From Companilactobacillus mindensis DSM 14500 (GTDB taxonomy: Bacteria; Bacillota; Bacilli; Lactobacillales; Lactobacillaceae), in assembly GCF_001434275.1 (NCBI RefSeq), contig NZ_AZEZ01000013.1, forward strand, positions 1-64,000: DNA of 64,000 nt. The letters are read 5' to 3'. Made by a program: the position numbers and the translations under genes. The notes under the pieces are model-generated. The model was not told where the DNA came from. It did not search any database and worked only from the letters and a program-made list of their open reading frames with translations. This document shows positions 26,406 to 36,212 of this stretch, in pieces; position 1 is the first letter of the stretch; every line of letters starts with the position of its first letter.

Positions 26406-28570
26406 GTAAGTTCAGAAAATTATTTAAAAATAAGGCAAGGCGCAATCATTATATTGTTGGTATGGTAATTTTGATTGCGACTGCCTTTTCTTTTATCCTT
26501 TTTATCCAAAGGTTCGCCGTTATCTCAATGAGTAAGCAATATAATGGCGTTAACCTGGTTCAGAGAACCAAACAAAAGTACGAACATGTCGATAAAGTAA
26601 ATGCCAAACGTGGCGATATTTTGGACTCCGAAGGCGAGATGATTGCTGGAGATGCTACGATCTATAATATTTATGCTATCGTGTCGCATAAGTCCAAAAC
26701 TACCGATGGTAAAGCTGACTATGTGGTCGATAAAGAGAAGACCGCTCGGATCTTGAGCAAATACTTACCTCTGTCCCAAGCCAAGTTACGCAAATTCCTA
26801 ACGCCTGAGACTAAAGGTCAATATCAGGTAGAGTTTGGACCTTCGGGTCGTGGTTTGTCGATCGAGATCAAGCGCAAGATTGCCAAGCAGAAACTCCCTG
26901 GGATCCACTTTGTGGAGTTGCCATCGAGAGCTTATCCAAATGGTGTCTTTGCTACTAATTTAGTTGGGATCACTAAAGCTGATAACGCAAATGATGAGAA
27001 CAGTAACATCAGTGGCGTTATGGGTGTTGAAAAATATTTCAATAAAATTCTAGGTGGCCGTGATGGTAAAAAAATTACTAAAGTCGACAGCAACGGCAAT
27101 GAATTGCCTGATTCCCAAGTGATCGAAAAGAGATCAGCTGACGGTTCGAATATTTATTTAACATTGAATAGCAAAATTCAACAGTACAGTGAAATCTTGG
27201 CCCAGACGATCGATGAGAAGTATGAACCAAAGAACTTGCAGATCTTAGTAATGAACGCTAAGACTGGAGCTATCGAAGCAGCCACTCAAAGACCAACCTT
27301 CAATCCAACGACTGGTAAAGGTTTGAGTAACAGTTGGCGAGATACTCTGGTAGAAGACCAATTTGAACCGGGTTCAGTTATGAAGATCCTTACTTTGTCA
27401 GCATCGATCGATTCCGGCAATTATGATCCAAACGAATTGTATAAATCAGGTACGGTCGAAGTAGGTGGCCGAACGATCGGTGATTGGAATACGGCTGGTT
27501 GGGGTTATATCCCACTTTCCCAAGCCTTTACCAGATCATCAAACGTTGGGATGGTCAAGCTTGAAGAACAGATCGGTTCTAAAACTTGGATGGAATACAT
27601 GAAACGATTTAATATCGGCAAGAAGACTGGTATCGAATTACCCGGTGAAGTTTCGGGTGGTATTTCCTTTGAACATGCCAGTGATCAAGCGATGACTTCC
27701 TTTGGTCAAAGTGTCAACGTCAATACTATGCAAATGCTACAAGCCTTTTCAGCAATTGCTAACGGTGGCAAGATGATCAAACCACAAATTATTAAGAAAG
27801 TCGTTGATCCTAATACAGGCAAAACGACCCAGACCTTCAAGCGTAAAGTCGTCAGTCAACCGATCAAAGCTAGCACGGCCAAACAAGTTCAAAAGGCCAT
27901 GCACCAAGTTGTAACTAAAGAGTACGGAACCGGAATCGTCTATAACGTTCCTGGTGTCAAGGTCGGCGTCAAGACTGGTACAGCTCAGATTGCTTCTCCT
28001 ACGGGAGGTTATTTGACAGGCTCGAATAACTATATTTTCTCAGTTGCAGGGATGATACCGTACAATGATCCTAAATATATTGTTTATGTCACAATGAAAC
28101 AGCCACAGAAGATGACGGAATCACCAGAAAAGATTCTCTCAGAAGTCTTCAATCCGCTAGTCAAACGACTAGTTAGTCAGGGTAGTTCGCCTGAAAATGC
28201 TACGCCAGCTGGTAGTCAATATGTTAATATTCCAAGTCTGTTGGACAAGTCGACTAACGATGCGCTCAGTCAGATCAAAGACCTCAAACTTCAATCCGGA
28301 GTAATTGGTACAGGGAATAAAGTAGTTCAACAATTGCCAGCTAGTGATGAAAAAGTTATGCCCGGCCAACGGATCGTACTTTTGACCAACGGGGCAATGA
28401 CGATGCCGGATCTTTCTGGCTGGTCCAAAAACGATGTTTTAAAGTTTGCGGAGATAACTGGTAAACAAGTCACGACTAAAGGTGATGGATATGTTGTGAA
28501 ACAGTCAGTCAAGTCTGGTCATGTGATAAATGAGAGTGGTAAAATTATAGTTACATTGAAAAATAAATAA
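26402..28570 (+). CDS. pbp2B: Class B penicillin-binding protein PBP2B (FtsI type) with PASTA domains
   Basis: A septal transpeptidase of 722 residues. It has an N-terminal membrane anchor (about 17-38), a PBP dimerisation domain (about 55-230) and a transpeptidase domain with active-site SVMK at 325-328, SSN at 379-381 and KTG at 524-526. Two C-terminal PASTA repeats (about 605-722) complete it. PASTA repeats are common on the division-specific PBP of Firmicutes. It works with the SEDS protein FtsW (62.7 kb) outside the membrane and is a beta-lactam target. It is coupled to ftsL by a 4-base overlap. Confidence 0.94.
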   Translation: MSKFRKLFKNKARRNHYIVGMVILIATAFSFILFIQRFAVISMSKQYNGVNLVQRTKQKYEHVDKVNAKRGDILDSEGEMIAGDATIYNIYAIVSHKSKTTDGKADYVVDKEKTARILSKYLPLSQAKLRKFLTPETKGQYQVEFGPSGRGLSIEIKRKIAKQKLPGIHFVELPSRAYPNGVFATNLVGITKADNANDENSNISGVMGVEKYFNKILGGRDGKKITKVDSNGNELPDSQVIEKRSADGSNIYLTLNSKIQQYSEILAQTIDEKYEPKNLQILVMNAKTGAIEAATQRPTFNPTTGKGLSNSWRDTLVEDQFEPGSVMKILTLSASIDSGNYDPNELYKSGTVEVGGRTIGDWNTAGWGYIPLSQAFTRSSNVGMVKLEEQIGSKTWMEYMKRFNIGKKTGIELPGEVSGGISFEHASDQAMTSFGQSVNVNTMQMLQAFSAIANGGKMIKPQIIKKVVDPNTGKTTQTFKRKVVSQPIKASTAKQVQKAMHQVVTKEYGTGIVYNVPGVKVGVKTGTAQIASPTGGYLTGSNNYIFSVAGMIPYNDPKYIVYVTMKQPQKMTESPEKILSEVFNPLVKRLVSQGSSPENATPAGSQYVNIPSLLDKSTNDALSQIKDLKLQSGVIGTGNKVVQQLPASDEKVMPGQRIVLLTNGAMTMPDLSGWSKNDVLKFAEITGKQVTTKGDGYVVKQSVKSGHVINESGKIIVTLKNK

Positions 28571-28584
28571 TTAAGGGGATTTTC

Positions 28585-29550
28585 ATGGAATTTAGTCATA
28601 TCGTTTTCGACATAATTAGCTCTTTTGCAATTGTTGCGATCTTTATGCCATTTTTGATCGGTTACTTGGTTGCTCACAAAGAAGGACAGTCTATTAGAGA
28701 AGAAGGTCCTAAATGGCACGAAAAGAAATCAGGGACACCTACGATGGGTGGACTGTTGATTATCATTGCTGCACTGATCACGAATATTTGGGTCGGCATT
28801 TGGCAAGGACAATTGACACATTCATTATTAATTACAACTTTTGTTATTGTATTATATGGATGTATTGGTTTTATCGATGATTTCATCAAGGTATTTAAGA
28901 AACGTAACTTAGGACTTCGTGCTTATCAAAAGGCACTATTACAAGTCATTGTTGGTATCATTTTTCTCTACGTTTATAACGGAGATCAACTACCAATGAA
29001 CTTTTCCGTTCCGGGGCTCTTTTCAATCGACTCCGCAGCAGTCTTTATTTTGTTCACATTATTCTGGCTAGTTGGTTTTTCTAATGCGACTAACTTGACT
29101 GATGGCTTGGATGGTTTGCTAGGTGGTCTAGGAACAATTTCTTACGCAACTTACGGAATAATTGCCATGAATCAAAATCGTTTTGACTTGGCTATCGTCT
29201 GTTTCTCAGTTGTCGGTGCCTTGTTAGCTTTTCTGGTCTTCAATCACAAACCAGCCAAGATCTTCATGGGTGATGTTGGTTCACTAGCACTTGGTGCTGG
29301 ACTAGCTGCCATCTCGATCTTGTTGGGTCGTTACTGGTCATTGTTGTTGATCGGTTTCGTCTATGTAGTTGAAACTATGAGTGTTATGTTACAAGTCTTT
29401 TCATTCAAAGTATTCCACCGTCGAATCTTTAAGATGACACCAATTCACCATCATTTTGAAATGCTCGGTTGGACTGAATGGAAGATCGATATCGTCTTTT
29501 GGATCGTTGGAGCAATTTGTTCTGCAATTTATTTAATTTTATTCGTATAG
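28585..29550 (+). CDS. mraY: Phospho-N-acetylmuramoyl-pentapeptide transferase MraY
   Basis: An integral membrane enzyme of 321 residues with about ten membrane segments. It joins UDP-MurNAc-pentapeptide to undecaprenyl phosphate to make lipid I. Catalytic and binding motifs are visible: GFIDDFIKVFKKRN (Asp pair), NATNLTDGLDGL, and the C-terminal histidine cluster TPIHHHFEMLGW. AAGGGG precedes the ATG by 6 bases. It lies between the PBP and murD, the standard dcw order. Confidence 0.97.
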   Translation: MEFSHIVFDIISSFAIVAIFMPFLIGYLVAHKEGQSIREEGPKWHEKKSGTPTMGGLLIIIAALITNIWVGIWQGQLTHSLLITTFVIVLYGCIGFIDDFIKVFKKRNLGLRAYQKALLQVIVGIIFLYVYNGDQLPMNFSVPGLFSIDSAAVFILFTLFWLVGFSNATNLTDGLDGLLGGLGTISYATYGIIAMNQNRFDLAIVCFSVVGALLAFLVFNHKPAKIFMGDVGSLALGAGLAAISILLGRYWSLLLIGFVYVVETMSVMLQVFSFKVFHRRIFKMTPIHHHFEMLGWTEWKIDIVFWIVGAICSAIYLILFV

Positions 29551-29566
29551 GAAGTAATGAATAGCA

Positions 29567-30940
29567 ATGAAAACAAAGAGTAATTATTCAAACAAAAAGA
29601 TTTTAGTTTTAGGTTTAGCTAAGAGTGGTTTTGCGGTTGCAAAATTGTTGAAAAAAATGGGTTCAGATGTGACGGTTGTCGACTCTAATCCCTTGGAAAA
29701 TAATGTTGAGGCTCAAGAATTGATCGATGATGGTTTCAAAGTTATCACCGGTAGTAACGATGCTAGTTTGATCGATGATTCTTTCGACTACATGGTCAAA
29801 AATCCTGGGATCGTTTATGAAAACGACTTAGTTCAACAAGCCGAAAAGTTGAATATTCCTGTTATTACTGAACCAGAAATAGCTTATAGCTACTCAGATG
29901 CAACAATGGTTGCTGTTACTGGTACTAATGGTAAGACGACGGTTACGACCTTGATTCAATTAATGTTGAAGCATTCACCAGAATTCAAGAATTCTTATTA
30001 TGCTGGTAATATTGGTATTCCAATTTCCGATGTGATTCAAAAAGCTACTAAAGATGATGTGATCGTTACTGAACTATCAAGTTTCCAACTTCAAGGGACG
30101 ATCGACTTGCATCCACACGTAGCAGTATTGAACAACATCTATTCAACTCATTTGGACTTTCACAAGACTCGTGAAAACTACATCAAAGCTAAAATGCACA
30201 TTACTAAAAATCAAACTGAGAATGATTACTTCGTTGTAAATTGGAACACTGAAGAATGGCGCAATTTGGCCAAACAATCTAAGGCGCAAATTTTGCCTTT
30301 CTCCGACAACCAAGAACTTGATCACGGAGCCTTTGTTAAAGACGATATTATTTACTGCAATGGTGAAAAGATCATGAATACGGATGAAATCAAGATCCCT
30401 GGCGAACACAATGTTCAAAATGCTTTGGCAGCTATCAGCGTTGCCAAATTGTATGATGTTAAGAATGAAGATATTATTGAAGTATTGTCATCCTTTTGTG
30501 GTGTCAAACACAGAATACAATACGTCGATACCTTTGGTGGTCACAAATTTTATAATGATTCTAAGGCAACCAACGTTGAAGCTACAATCGTAGCTTTGAG
30601 CGCCTTTAAAACACCGATTACTTTGATTGCTGGTGGATTGGATCGTGGAAATGGCTTTGACGAACTTATTCCATCACTTAAAGGTAAAGTAAACAATTTG
30701 ATTGTTTATGGAGAAACAGCTGACAAAGTTATCGAATCAGCTGAAAAGGCGGCTGTTGGCAATATCGTTAAAGTAAATAATTTGACTGAAGCGGTTCCCG
30801 AAGCTTACAAACAAAGCGATGCCGGTGACGTGATCTTACTTTCACCCGCTGCTGCCAGTTGGGATCAATTCCATACCTTTGAAGAACGTGGCGACCAATT
30901 TATTGAAGAGGTTGAAACTTTAAAGGGAGAAGTCAAATAA
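29567..30940 (+). CDS. murD: UDP-N-acetylmuramoylalanine-D-glutamate ligase MurD
   Basis: A 457-residue Mur ligase that adds D-Glu to UDP-MurNAc-L-Ala in the cytoplasm. The N-terminal Rossmann part starts with ILVLGLAKSGFAVAKLL, the ATPase P-loop is TGTNGKTTVTTL near 122-133, and the C-terminal domain holds FYNDSKATNVEA and LIAGGLDRGNGFD. Start ATG 29567 lies 12 bases after AGGAAG, which is a little far. The frame is not interrupted and the next gene begins immediately after the stop. Confidence 0.96.
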   Translation: MKTKSNYSNKKILVLGLAKSGFAVAKLLKKMGSDVTVVDSNPLENNVEAQELIDDGFKVITGSNDASLIDDSFDYMVKNPGIVYENDLVQQAEKLNIPVITEPEIAYSYSDATMVAVTGTNGKTTVTTLIQLMLKHSPEFKNSYYAGNIGIPISDVIQKATKDDVIVTELSSFQLQGTIDLHPHVAVLNNIYSTHLDFHKTRENYIKAKMHITKNQTENDYFVVNWNTEEWRNLAKQSKAQILPFSDNQELDHGAFVKDDIIYCNGEKIMNTDEIKIPGEHNVQNALAAISVAKLYDVKNEDIIEVLSSFCGVKHRIQYVDTFGGHKFYNDSKATNVEATIVALSAFKTPITLIAGGLDRGNGFDELIPSLKGKVNNLIVYGETADKVIESAEKAAVGNIVKVNNLTEAVPEAYKQSDAGDVILLSPAAASWDQFHTFEERGDQFIEEVETLKGEVK

Positions 30941-32050
30941 ATGAAGAAAATGCGCATAATTGTTTCCGGTGGTGGAACAGGGGGACATATATATCCTGCA
31001 ATGGCCTTGATCAAACGTCTCAAAGAACGTGACCTGATCGAGGATGTTTTATACGTTGGAACAGAAAAAGGCTTAGAGAGCAAAATTGTCAAGAATGCCG
31101 GCATCGATTTTAAAACGATTGAAGTTCAGGGCTTTAGACGAAAATTATCTTTGGATAATGTCAAGACGGTTCAACTATTTCTTTCAAGTATTCGCAAGTC
31201 TAAAAAAATCGTCAAAGAGTTTAAGCCAGATATCGTGATCGGAACAGGGGGTTATGTCTGTGGGGCTGTGGTTTATGCGGCTCACGCATTGCATATTCCT
31301 ACAGTGATCCACGAACAGAACTCAATTGCCGGTGTAACGAACAAATTCTTAGCTCACTTTGTTGATAAAGTTGCGATTGCCTTTACGGAAGCAGCTGACC
31401 AATTCAGTGAAAAGAAGAAGATTGTTTTCACAGGAAACCCCAGAGCTCAAGAAGTAGTCAATATTAAACCAAATGACCGTTTAAAAGAGTTCAATTTAGC
31501 TGCTGATAAGGATACCGTTATGATCTTTGGCGGTTCCCGTGGTGCTAAACCGATCAATCAAGCAGTGATCGAGACATTGGACCGTTTTGAAAAGACCGAT
31601 TATCAAGTGCTGTTTGTTACCGGACGGGTACATTATGACAATGTGATTAAATCGATCGATTCAAAGTATTTAAATAGTGCAAATATCTCAGTATTGCCAT
31701 ATATTGATAATATGCCAGAGATTTTACCTGACATTAAGTTGATTGTGGGACGTAGCGGGGCAACAAGTATTGCTGAAATCACTGCATTAGGGATTCCGGC
31801 TATCTTTGTTCCTAGTCCTTACGTAACGCATGATCATCAAACTAAAAATGCTATGTCCGTTTCAAAGGTCGGTGCAGCTAAGTTGATTCCGGAAGCAGAA
31901 CTTACTTCTGATAAGTTGTTCCAAGAAGTCAATGACATTATGAGTGATGCTGCCGTTCAACAAGAGATGTCAGATAATTCTAAGAAAATTGGCGTTCCTG
32001 ATGCCGCTGATCGTTTGATAAAGGTATTAACTGGCTTAGTAAATAAGTGA
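30941..32050 (+). CDS. murG: UDP-GlcNAc:lipid I transferase MurG
   Basis: A 369-residue GT-B glycosyltransferase on the inner face of the membrane that turns lipid I into lipid II. The glycine-rich N-terminal loop SGGGTGGHIYPA and the C-terminal UDP-GlcNAc site (VGRSGATSIAEITALGIPAIFVP) are clear. It begins directly after the murD stop codon, with GGGAGAAG inside the end of murD as ribosome site. Confidence 0.97.
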   Translation: MKKMRIIVSGGGTGGHIYPAMALIKRLKERDLIEDVLYVGTEKGLESKIVKNAGIDFKTIEVQGFRRKLSLDNVKTVQLFLSSIRKSKKIVKEFKPDIVIGTGGYVCGAVVYAAHALHIPTVIHEQNSIAGVTNKFLAHFVDKVAIAFTEAADQFSEKKKIVFTGNPRAQEVVNIKPNDRLKEFNLAADKDTVMIFGGSRGAKPINQAVIETLDRFEKTDYQVLFVTGRVHYDNVIKSIDSKYLNSANISVLPYIDNMPEILPDIKLIVGRSGATSIAEITALGIPAIFVPSPYVTHDHQTKNAMSVSKVGAAKLIPEAELTSDKLFQEVNDIMSDAAVQQEMSDNSKKIGVPDAADRLIKVLTGLVNK

Positions 32051-32063
32051 TTTATGAGGATTG

Positions 32064-32768
32064 ATGGTGTTGAAAAAAAGACGGATACGGATAAGTAGAA
32101 ACAGTCTGATTTTTATAATAGTTTTTGTCATAGTATTGATTGCTTATTTTGGTTCGTCTTTAAGCAAGGTGCGAAATATCAATGTCAAAGGTGTCAATGA
32201 TTTAGGGGCGCAACAAGTGATCGATGCGACCAAGATCGATGACAATTCTACTTTGTTAAATGTTTTGATTCACCATGGCTCAATTGCCAAAGCTACTGAA
32301 AAGAAACTTCCGTCGATCAAATCAATCAAGTTTGGCACGCATAATCTGCGTGACCTGACGATCAACGTTAAAGAACATCCGACGCTAGGCTATATTTATA
32401 AAGATGGTGGTTATTATCGGATCATCAATAATGGTCAGGTGATAAAACAAAAAATGAGTTCTCCAATCGGAAATTATCCAATCTACAGTAATTTCAGTGC
32501 TGCACGGTTGAAGAAAATGTCGAATATGTATGCAACGTTACCAAGTAATGTTCAGACTAATATTTCTGAATTTTATAACGCCCCAACTAAATTGAATCCG
32601 TACCGTATCAAGATCGATATGAATGATGGAAATAAAGTTGTCGCTGATATGAGAACTGTTAAATCGAAATTAAAATATTATCCTGGTATGGCCGCCCAAA
32701 TGAAAAAAAAGGGCGTTATAGATTTGGAGATAGGAGCATACTCTTATCCCTTTAAAGACAAGAAATAG
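32064..32768 (+). CDS. divIB: Cell division protein DivIB/FtsQ
   Basis: A bitopic protein of about 234 residues. A basic cytoplasmic N-terminus is followed by a membrane segment (about 14-33, SLIFIIVFVIVLIAYFG). A POTRA domain follows (VRNINVKGVNDLGAQQVIDA), then the DivIB beta domain. It is the partner of FtsL and DivIC. Several start codons are close together (TTG 32061, ATG 32064, GTG 32067, TTG 32070) after one GAGGA site at 32056-32060; by spacing GTG 32067 or TTG 32070 is likely, so the exact N-terminus is uncertain by a few residues. Confidence 0.88.
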   Translation: MVLKKRRIRISRNSLIFIIVFVIVLIAYFGSSLSKVRNINVKGVNDLGAQQVIDATKIDDNSTLLNVLIHHGSIAKATEKKLPSIKSIKFGTHNLRDLTINVKEHPTLGYIYKDGGYYRIINNGQVIKQKMSSPIGNYPIYSNFSAARLKKMSNMYATLPSNVQTNISEFYNAPTKLNPYRIKIDMNDGNKVVADMRTVKSKLKYYPGMAAQMKKKGVIDLEIGAYSYPFKDKK

Positions 32769-32843
32769 CTTTAATATAACCATAATTGTGTTAAAATTTT
32801 TTAGTGAATAGATTTTTCTAGGTAAGGGAGGCTGCCACGATTA

Positions 32844-34193
32844 ATGGACAATTCCGAATTTTTTGTAGGTCTTGATATTGGCACAAATTCAATAAAAGTA
32901 GTCGTTGCCGAGTCATCAGATGATAGATTAAGCATCGTTGGCGTTGGAAGCGAAAGATCCGAAGGGGTCAGCCGTGGCGTTATAGTCGACATAGACAAAG
33001 CGGCGGGGGCTATTAAAAAAGCTGTCAAGAAGGCCGAAACACAAGCAAATATATCAATACGTGACGTTGTAGTCGGCATATCGGCGAATATGTTACAAAT
33101 AGAAAAATGTCAAGGTATGATTGCGGTTGGATCTCAATCCAAAGAGATCACCGAAAATGATGTTCGACTTGTTATGCAAGCAGCCATGGTCCAAAACTTA
33201 CCTAGTGAGAGAGAAGTAGTTTCTCTAATACCTAAACAATTTTCTGTCGATGGATTCAACAATATTCGTGATCCTCGTGGAATGATAGGTGTTCGTTTGG
33301 ACATGACTGGAATTCTTTATACAGCACCACAAACAATTGTACATAATACTAAAAAGGCCATTGAAAAGGCCGGTCTAAATATTATTCATAAAGTTATTTC
33401 TCCAATGGCATTGAGTCAAGTCGTTTTGAATGCCGGTGAGAGTTCTTTCGGAGCTGTAATTATAGACATGGGAGCTGGTCAAACGACCGCTTCTGTTGTG
33501 CACGATCATAACCTTAAATTGTCGACTGTCGACTTTGAAGGTGGAGATTACGTAACGCACGATATTTCAGTCGTTTTGAATACAACGGTTGAAAATGCCA
33601 ATCAATTAAAGCTCTATTATGGTAATGCTTCGGCTGACAAATCAGCTACTGATGAGAATATCAGTGTTGAAGTCGTTGGCAAAAACGAGCCAACCATGAT
33701 TTCAGAAGAGTACTTAGCAGAGATCATCGAAGCACGTCTCAACCAAATTTTCACTAGACTTCAGGCACCCCTTGAAGATGCCGGCGCTTTGTCGTTGCCT
33801 GGTGGAATCGTTTTGACAGGTGGCGTTGCTGCTACACCAAATGTTGAAGATTTAGCAAGAAAAATATTTGATGTCAAAGTCAGAAGCTATGTCCCAACGC
33901 AAATGGGTATGCGTTATCCTTCATACTCGTTAGGTTTAGGCTTAGTTACTTATGCTTCTAGACTGAATGATATTGGAGTTATCGCTGACAATGTTGTCAA
34001 TGGGGCAACGATTGAACGCAATAATAATAGACCTCAAACTCAGGCTGCTCCGGATCAACCGGTTGAACAACCTGAAAGCAACAATATTCCGACTCAAGAA
34101 GACCAACCAATACAAGAAGAGACCACTGAACAACCTGAAAAGGCGAAAAAAGGGTCGAAATTCAAGGACTTTTGGAGTAGATTTTTTGATTAA
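32844..34193 (+). CDS. ftsA: Cell division actin FtsA
   Basis: An actin-like membrane tether for FtsZ, 449 residues. Signatures are VGLDIGTNSIKVV (phosphate 1), VIIDMGAGQTTASVV (phosphate 2) and LPGGIVLTGGVAATP (adenosine). After a Gln/Glu/Pro-rich linker (about 395-430), the C-terminal amphipathic membrane-binding helix KFKDFWSRFF is present. The ribosome site GGGAGG lies 12 bases before the ATG. It is followed 39 bases later by ftsZ. The 75 bases upstream are AT-rich and may carry a promoter, but no clear -35/-10 pair stands out. Confidence 0.96.
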   Translation: MDNSEFFVGLDIGTNSIKVVVAESSDDRLSIVGVGSERSEGVSRGVIVDIDKAAGAIKKAVKKAETQANISIRDVVVGISANMLQIEKCQGMIAVGSQSKEITENDVRLVMQAAMVQNLPSEREVVSLIPKQFSVDGFNNIRDPRGMIGVRLDMTGILYTAPQTIVHNTKKAIEKAGLNIIHKVISPMALSQVVLNAGESSFGAVIIDMGAGQTTASVVHDHNLKLSTVDFEGGDYVTHDISVVLNTTVENANQLKLYYGNASADKSATDENISVEVVGKNEPTMISEEYLAEIIEARLNQIFTRLQAPLEDAGALSLPGGIVLTGGVAATPNVEDLARKIFDVKVRSYVPTQMGMRYPSYSLGLGLVTYASRLNDIGVIADNVVNGATIERNNNRPQTQAAPDQPVEQPESNNIPTQEDQPIQEETTEQPEKAKKGSKFKDFWSRFFD

Positions 34194-34232
34194 AAATAAA
34201 TAAATTATAGATTTAATAGGAGGAACTCCTTA

Positions 34233-35498
34233 ATGGAATATACTTTAGACTCAAGCGAAAACAAGGGAGCGGTAATTAAAGTTATCGGTGTCGGTGGTGC
34301 CGGTGGCAATGCTGTCAATCGAATGGTAGAAGCAGGGATCAAAGGCGTTCAGTTCATTGCTGCTAATACTGATGTTCAAGCTCTAGAAAGTTCCAATGCT
34401 GAAACTAAAATTCAATTGGGACCTAAATTGACTCGTGGCTTAGGTGCCGGTTCAAACCCTGAGGTTGGACAAAAAGCTGCTCAAGAAAGTGAAGAGGCCA
34501 TTAAAGAAGCCCTTGAAGGCGCAGATATGATCTTTGTAACCGCCGGAATGGGTGGTGGTACTGGTACAGGTGCTGCTCCTATCGTTGCTAATATTGCTAA
34601 GGAAAGTGGCGCTCTTACTGTTGGTGTCGTTACACGTCCGTTCGCATTTGAAGGTGCCAAGCGTTCACGTTTTGCAGCTGATGGAATCACAGAACTTAAA
34701 AAAGACGTTGATACTTTGGTTATTATTTCTAATAGTAAATTGTTGGAGATCGTTGATAAGAAGACACCAATGAGTGAAGCTTTCAGTATTGCTGATGATG
34801 TTTTACGTCAAGGCGTACAAAGTATCTCTGATTTGATCACATCACCTGGTTTCGTTAACTTGGACTTTGCTGATGTTAAGACCGTTATGTCTGATCAAGG
34901 CTCTGCTTTGATGGGTATCGGTCAAGCTAACGGTGAAAACAGAATCACTGAAGCTACTAAGAAGGCTGTTTCTTCACCATTGCTTGAAGTTTCAATCGAC
35001 GGTGCTAAACAAGTTCTTCTTAATATTACTGGTGGACCAGACTTGTCACTATTTGAAGCTCAAGATGCAGCGCAAATTGTTTCCGAACAAGCTACATCTG
35101 ATGTTAATATAATCTTTGGTACTTCAATCGACGACACACTTGGTGATCAAGTTAAGGTGACTGTGATTGCAACTGGAGTTGAAAATGAAGACAACAAGAA
35201 GAGAGAACCTCTCAGACGTCCTCTAAACAACCCTAGAGCAGTTTTGGACAATAAGAACAAAGCTACTGACAACGGTGATACTGACCGTCCTATGCCTTCA
35301 CAACAATCAAAGGCACAACCACAATCATCAAATGATCCTTTAGCAGATTGGGATATTAATCGTGATGCATCTAAGTCAAAGAACGTTTCTGGTGAAAAGG
35401 GCGATTTTGAAATCTTCCAAAAGCCTGAAACAATTGATTTGAGCGATGATGATGATGACTCTACTCCTCCAATCTTTAAACGTCGTAACAATAAATAA
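34233..35498 (+). CDS. ftsZ: Cell division GTPase FtsZ
   Basis: Tubulin-like Z-ring protein of 421 residues. The GTP-binding signature [10 protein letters not shown] is at about 107-116 and the T7 loop [11 protein letters not shown] at about 209-219. A long, charged and Gln/Asn-rich linker (about 320-400) ends in the conserved C-terminal peptide TPPIFKRR that binds FtsA, SepF and EzrA. AGGAGG lies before the ATG. Its regulators SepF, EzrA, MinCD and DivIVA are all in this window. Confidence 0.98.
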   Translation: MEYTLDSSENKGAVIKVIGVGGAGGNAVNRMVEAGIKGVQFIAANTDVQALESSNAETKIQLGPKLTRGLGAGSNPEVGQKAAQESEEAIKEALEGADMIFVTAGMGGGTGTGAAPIVANIAKESGALTVGVVTRPFAFEGAKRSRFAADGITELKKDVDTLVIISNSKLLEIVDKKTPMSEAFSIADDVLRQGVQSISDLITSPGFVNLDFADVKTVMSDQGSALMGIGQANGENRITEATKKAVSSPLLEVSIDGAKQVLLNITGGPDLSLFEAQDAAQIVSEQATSDVNIIFGTSIDDTLGDQVKVTVIATGVENEDNKKREPLRRPLNNPRAVLDNKNKATDNGDTDRPMPSQQSKAQPQSSNDPLADWDINRDASKSKNVSGEKGDFEIFQKPETIDLSDDDDDSTPPIFKRRNNK

Positions 35499-35512
35499 AA
35501 GGAGATTTTCTT

Positions 35513-35926
35513 ATGGCATTTGAAAAGTTAGGTAGTTTTTTTGGTATTAATGACGAAGATGATTTTGAAGAAACAAAACCAGTTACTAATACTAAGCAAC
35601 CTAAGTCAGACTATTCAAATAACGAAAAAGTCGTATCAATGAGTACAGCCAGTGAGGCTAGAACTAAAGGCAACAGCAAAATCGCTATTTACCAACCTCG
35701 GATATACTCGGATGCAAAAGTTATTGCTAAACAACTTTTGAACAACAAGGCTGTCATCGTTAATTTTAATAATGTCAATGATGAACAATCAAAGAGGATC
35801 GTAGACTTTTTAACTGGTACTATCTTCGCCTTGAATGGTGAAATTAAGCGTGTTGGAGAAAAAATCTTTCTTTGCACACCACCAAAGTTTGAAATTGATG
35901 GAAGCATACCAGATATAAATGAATAA
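35513..35926 (+). CDS. sepF: Cell division protein SepF
   Basis: A 137-residue FtsZ-binding protein. The N-terminus is an amphipathic membrane-targeting helix ([12 protein letters not shown]), followed by a flexible linker and the compact SepF domain from about 58 ([20 protein letters not shown], then [19 protein letters not shown]). SepF forms rings that bundle FtsZ at the membrane. It is 14 bases after ftsZ with AAGGAG as ribosome site. Confidence 0.94.
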   Translation: MAFEKLGSFFGINDEDDFEETKPVTNTKQPKSDYSNNEKVVSMSTASEARTKGNSKIAIYQPRIYSDAKVIAKQLLNNKAVIVNFNNVNDEQSKRIVDFLTGTIFALNGEIKRVGEKIFLCTPPKFEIDGSIPDINE

Positions 35927-35940
35927 AGTCGAGGAAAGAT

Positions 35941-36210
35941 ATGAATCAAATTTTAAGTGGATTGCCTTTTGTAATTAATATGGCCGTCGAATTATATGAA
36001 TTCGTGATATTTGTCTACTGTATAATGTCATTTATCCCTAATTTGTATAACTCAGCTATCGGTCGTTTTGTAGTTGCATTAGTGGCTCCATTCTTAAATT
36101 TAATTAGAAGGGTCTTGCCGATAGTTTCGACAGGCTTTCTAGATTTTTCTCCAATAGTTGCATTGATAATAATTCAACTATTACAGAAAGTGATTTATTT
36201 GATAATCTAA
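35941..36210 (+). CDS. ylmG: YggT family membrane protein (YlmG)
   Basis: An 89-residue membrane protein with two hydrophobic hairpin segments (about 10-30 and 63-88) and the family-typical stretch VAPFLNLIRRVLPIVSTGFLDFSPIVAL. It lies between sepF and the YlmH gene as in Bacillus and streptococci. Function is unclear; it is linked to division by genomic context. GAGGAAAG precedes the ATG. Confidence 0.88.
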   Translation: MNQILSGLPFVINMAVELYEFVIFVYCIMSFIPNLYNSAIGRFVVALVAPFLNLIRRVLPIVSTGFLDFSPIVALIIIQLLQKVIYLII

Positions 36211-36212
36211 CT

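Noticed and set aside
35147-35491. A 114-codon minus-strand frame antisense to ftsZ
   Set aside because: It lies within the ftsZ linker region, whose Asp/Gln-rich codons give open antisense frames by chance; Ser-rich product without family features.
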